Shown here piece after piece: positions 5,331 to 6,012 of a stretch of 6,012 bases of DNA. The notes under the pieces are model-generated. The model was not told the origin of the DNA and did no database searches. It saw only the letters and a program-made list of their open reading frames with translations. The position numbers were made by a program, and so were the translations under genes. Source of the DNA: Alphaproteobacteria bacterium (GTDB taxonomy: Bacteria > Pseudomonadota > Alphaproteobacteria > Rhodospirillales > Magnetospirillaceae); contig JADFZP010000024.1 in NCBI GenBank assembly GCA_015232485.1, positions 1 to 6,012 on the forward strand. Direction: 5' to 3'. How positions within the stretch are numbered: the stretch's first letter is position 1; each line of letters opens with the position of its first letter.

Positions 5331-5401
5331 GCCCGCGTTTCCTCAAGCCGTGGATGCGCCCGACTGTGGCACGGCGGGCCGCCGTGGTCTATCCTGGGTT
5401 C
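5331..5401. promoter_or_regulatory. paaI/paaY divergent promoter region
   Basis: These 71 nt separate the two divergent starts and should hold promoters for both units. On the plus strand GTGGCA (5366-5371) and TATCCT (5390-5395), 18 nt apart, are a weak sigma-70-like pair (4 of 6 each). The -10 ends only 6 nt before the paaY ATG, which would give a leaderless message and agrees with the lack of a Shine-Dalgarno sequence there. On the minus strand no convincing promoter pair is seen; the paaI ribosome site is at 5338-5344. Confidence 0.4.
5370..5386. promoter_or_regulatory. 17-nt palindrome, candidate operator
   Basis: CACGGCGGGCCGCCGTG is a perfect 8-bp inverted repeat around one central base. 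It lies between the candidate -35 and -10 of paaY and upstream of paaI, where a repressor such as a TetR-type PaaR would block both divergent genes. The regulator gene is not in the window and I do not recognise the motif. It could also be a hairpin or chance GC-rich symmetry. Confidence 0.45.
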
Positions 5402-6004
5402 ATGCCTATTTATTCCCTCGAGGGCGTGGTGCCGGTGGTCGATCCCACCGCCCATGTCCATCCCACGGCGGTGCTGATCGGCGACGTCATCGTGGGGCCG
5501 CGCTGTTATGTCGGGCCGGGCGCCTCGTTGCGGGGCGATTTCGGCCGCCTGATCCTGGAGGAGGGCGCCAACCTCCAGGACAACTGCGTCATGCACGGCT
5601 ATCCCCAGGCCGACACGGTGGTCGAGCGCGATGGCCATGTCGGGCACGGCGCGGTGCTGCATTCCTGCATCGTGCGGCGCAACGCGCTGATCGGCATGAA
5701 CGCGGTGATCAACGACGGCGCCGAGATCGGCGAATCGGCGATGGTCGCGGCGCTGGCCTTCGTCAAGGCGCGGTTCGTGGTGCCGCCGCGCACCCTCGTC
5801 GCGGGCGTTCCGGCCCGCGTGCTGCGCGAATTGACCGAGGCCGAGCTGGCCTGGAAGGGCGAGGCGACCATCGCCTATCAGCGGCTGGCCGAACGCTGCC
5901 GCGCCTCGATGGTGGCCTGCGATCCCCTGACCGCCGTCGAGCCCGACCGCCGCCGCGTCGATTCGGGCCCGATCGCGCCGCCTCACACCATCAAGAGGAC
6001 GTGA
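5402..6004 (+). CDS. paaY: Phenylacetate-pathway thioesterase PaaY (hexapeptide-repeat, gamma-carbonic-anhydrase-like)
   Basis: A 200-aa left-handed beta-helix protein of the gamma-carbonic-anhydrase superfamily. PaaY is described as a thioesterase that helps clear toxic CoA thioesters formed in phenylacetate degradation. Nearly the whole length follows E. coli PaaY: MPIYSLEGVVPVV (1-13), VHPTAVLIGDV (19-29), YVGPGASLRGDFGRL (36-50), NLQDNCVMHGYPQADTVV (57-74), HVGHGAVLHSCIVRRNALIGMNAV (79-102), FVKAR (120-124), and a C-terminal helix with LTEAELAWK (144-152). His65, His82 and His87 occupy the metal-ligand positions of gamma-carbonic anhydrases; Arg44, Asp46, Gln59 and Asp60 match other active-site positions. 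The ATG at 5402 is chosen because the protein then begins MPIY as in PaaY; an upstream ATG at 5354 would add 16 unrelated residues and use up the divergent promoter region. No Shine-Dalgarno sequence is visible. Confidence 0.95.
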   Translation: MPIYSLEGVVPVVDPTAHVHPTAVLIGDVIVGPRCYVGPGASLRGDFGRLILEEGANLQDNCVMHGYPQADTVVERDGHVGHGAVLHSCIVRRNALIGMNAVINDGAEIGESAMVAALAFVKARFVVPPRTLVAGVPARVLRELTEAELAWKGEATIAYQRLAERCRASMVACDPLTAVEPDRRRVDSGPIAPPHTIKRT

Positions 6005-6012
6005 GGGACGGC

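Noticed and set aside
5349..5364. CGTGGATGC-CCG before paaY as a decayed half of the hairpin repeat
   Set aside because: It shares only about a dozen bases with the repeat end and lacks the hairpin stem; chance is likely in GC-rich DNA.
5366..5386. Sigma-54-type promoter suggested by TGGCAC before paaY
   Set aside because: The -12 element (TTGC-like) is missing at the required spacing.
5180..5986. 268-codon minus-strand frame opposite paaY
   Set aside because: Antisense to paaY and off-frame within paaI; no family resemblance.

Overview
This window looks like chromosomal DNA of a GC-rich alphaproteobacterium, most likely from the Rhodospirillales (Magnetospirillum-like). The grounds are high GC, alphaproteobacterial-style paa proteins, and a palindromic intergenic repeat of the kind whose spurious translation reads VDGR-x-K-x-GHD, familiar from alphaproteobacterial genomes. 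The genus is a guess. No rRNA, tRNA, CRISPR array, insertion sequence or phage gene is visible.

Left half (10-2819, + strand): four tightly packed genes that read as one transcription unit. They are a long variant of the YeiH/UPF0324 putative sulfate/sulfite exporter family (532 aa), a 50-aa single-helix membrane protein, a UspA-like universal stress protein with a degenerate nucleotide-binding motif, and a 190-aa protein with a possible START/SRPBCC-like soluble domain, a Trp/Arg-rich segment and a C-terminal membrane anchor. Gaps are 14 nt, 4 nt and a 4-nt ATGA overlap. The two distal genes lack a clear Shine-Dalgarno sequence, so translational coupling is likely. A membrane carrier packed with a micro-subunit, a nucleotide-binding-fold protein and a tail-anchored partner is the best candidate here for an undescribed multi-component system. 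That role is inferred from layout only.

Middle (2820-3142): a 323-nt gap between convergent units with no credible gene. It holds an inverted pair of 32-nt hairpin elements whose six differences are all paired, stem-preserving changes. It also holds a 12-nt direct repeat on either side of the pair and several smaller hairpins. It probably serves as the terminator region for both units.

Right half (3143-6004): a piece of a phenylacetate (paa) catabolic locus. On the minus strand the order is paaI (thioesterase), paaK (phenylacetate-CoA ligase), then an unrecognised acidic 117-aa gene. Divergent from paaI on the plus strand is paaY (hexapeptide-repeat, gamma-carbonic-anhydrase-like thioesterase). 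PaaK makes phenylacetyl-CoA; PaaI and PaaY are the two housekeeping thioesterases that clear stalled or toxic CoA thioesters of that pathway. The ring epoxidase and downstream genes (paaABCDE, paaZ, paaG/H/J) are not in the window. Two regulatory structures stand out: a hairpin between paaI and paaK whose 3' arm is the paaK Shine-Dalgarno sequence, and a 17-nt near-perfect palindrome in the 71-nt paaI/paaY divergent region.
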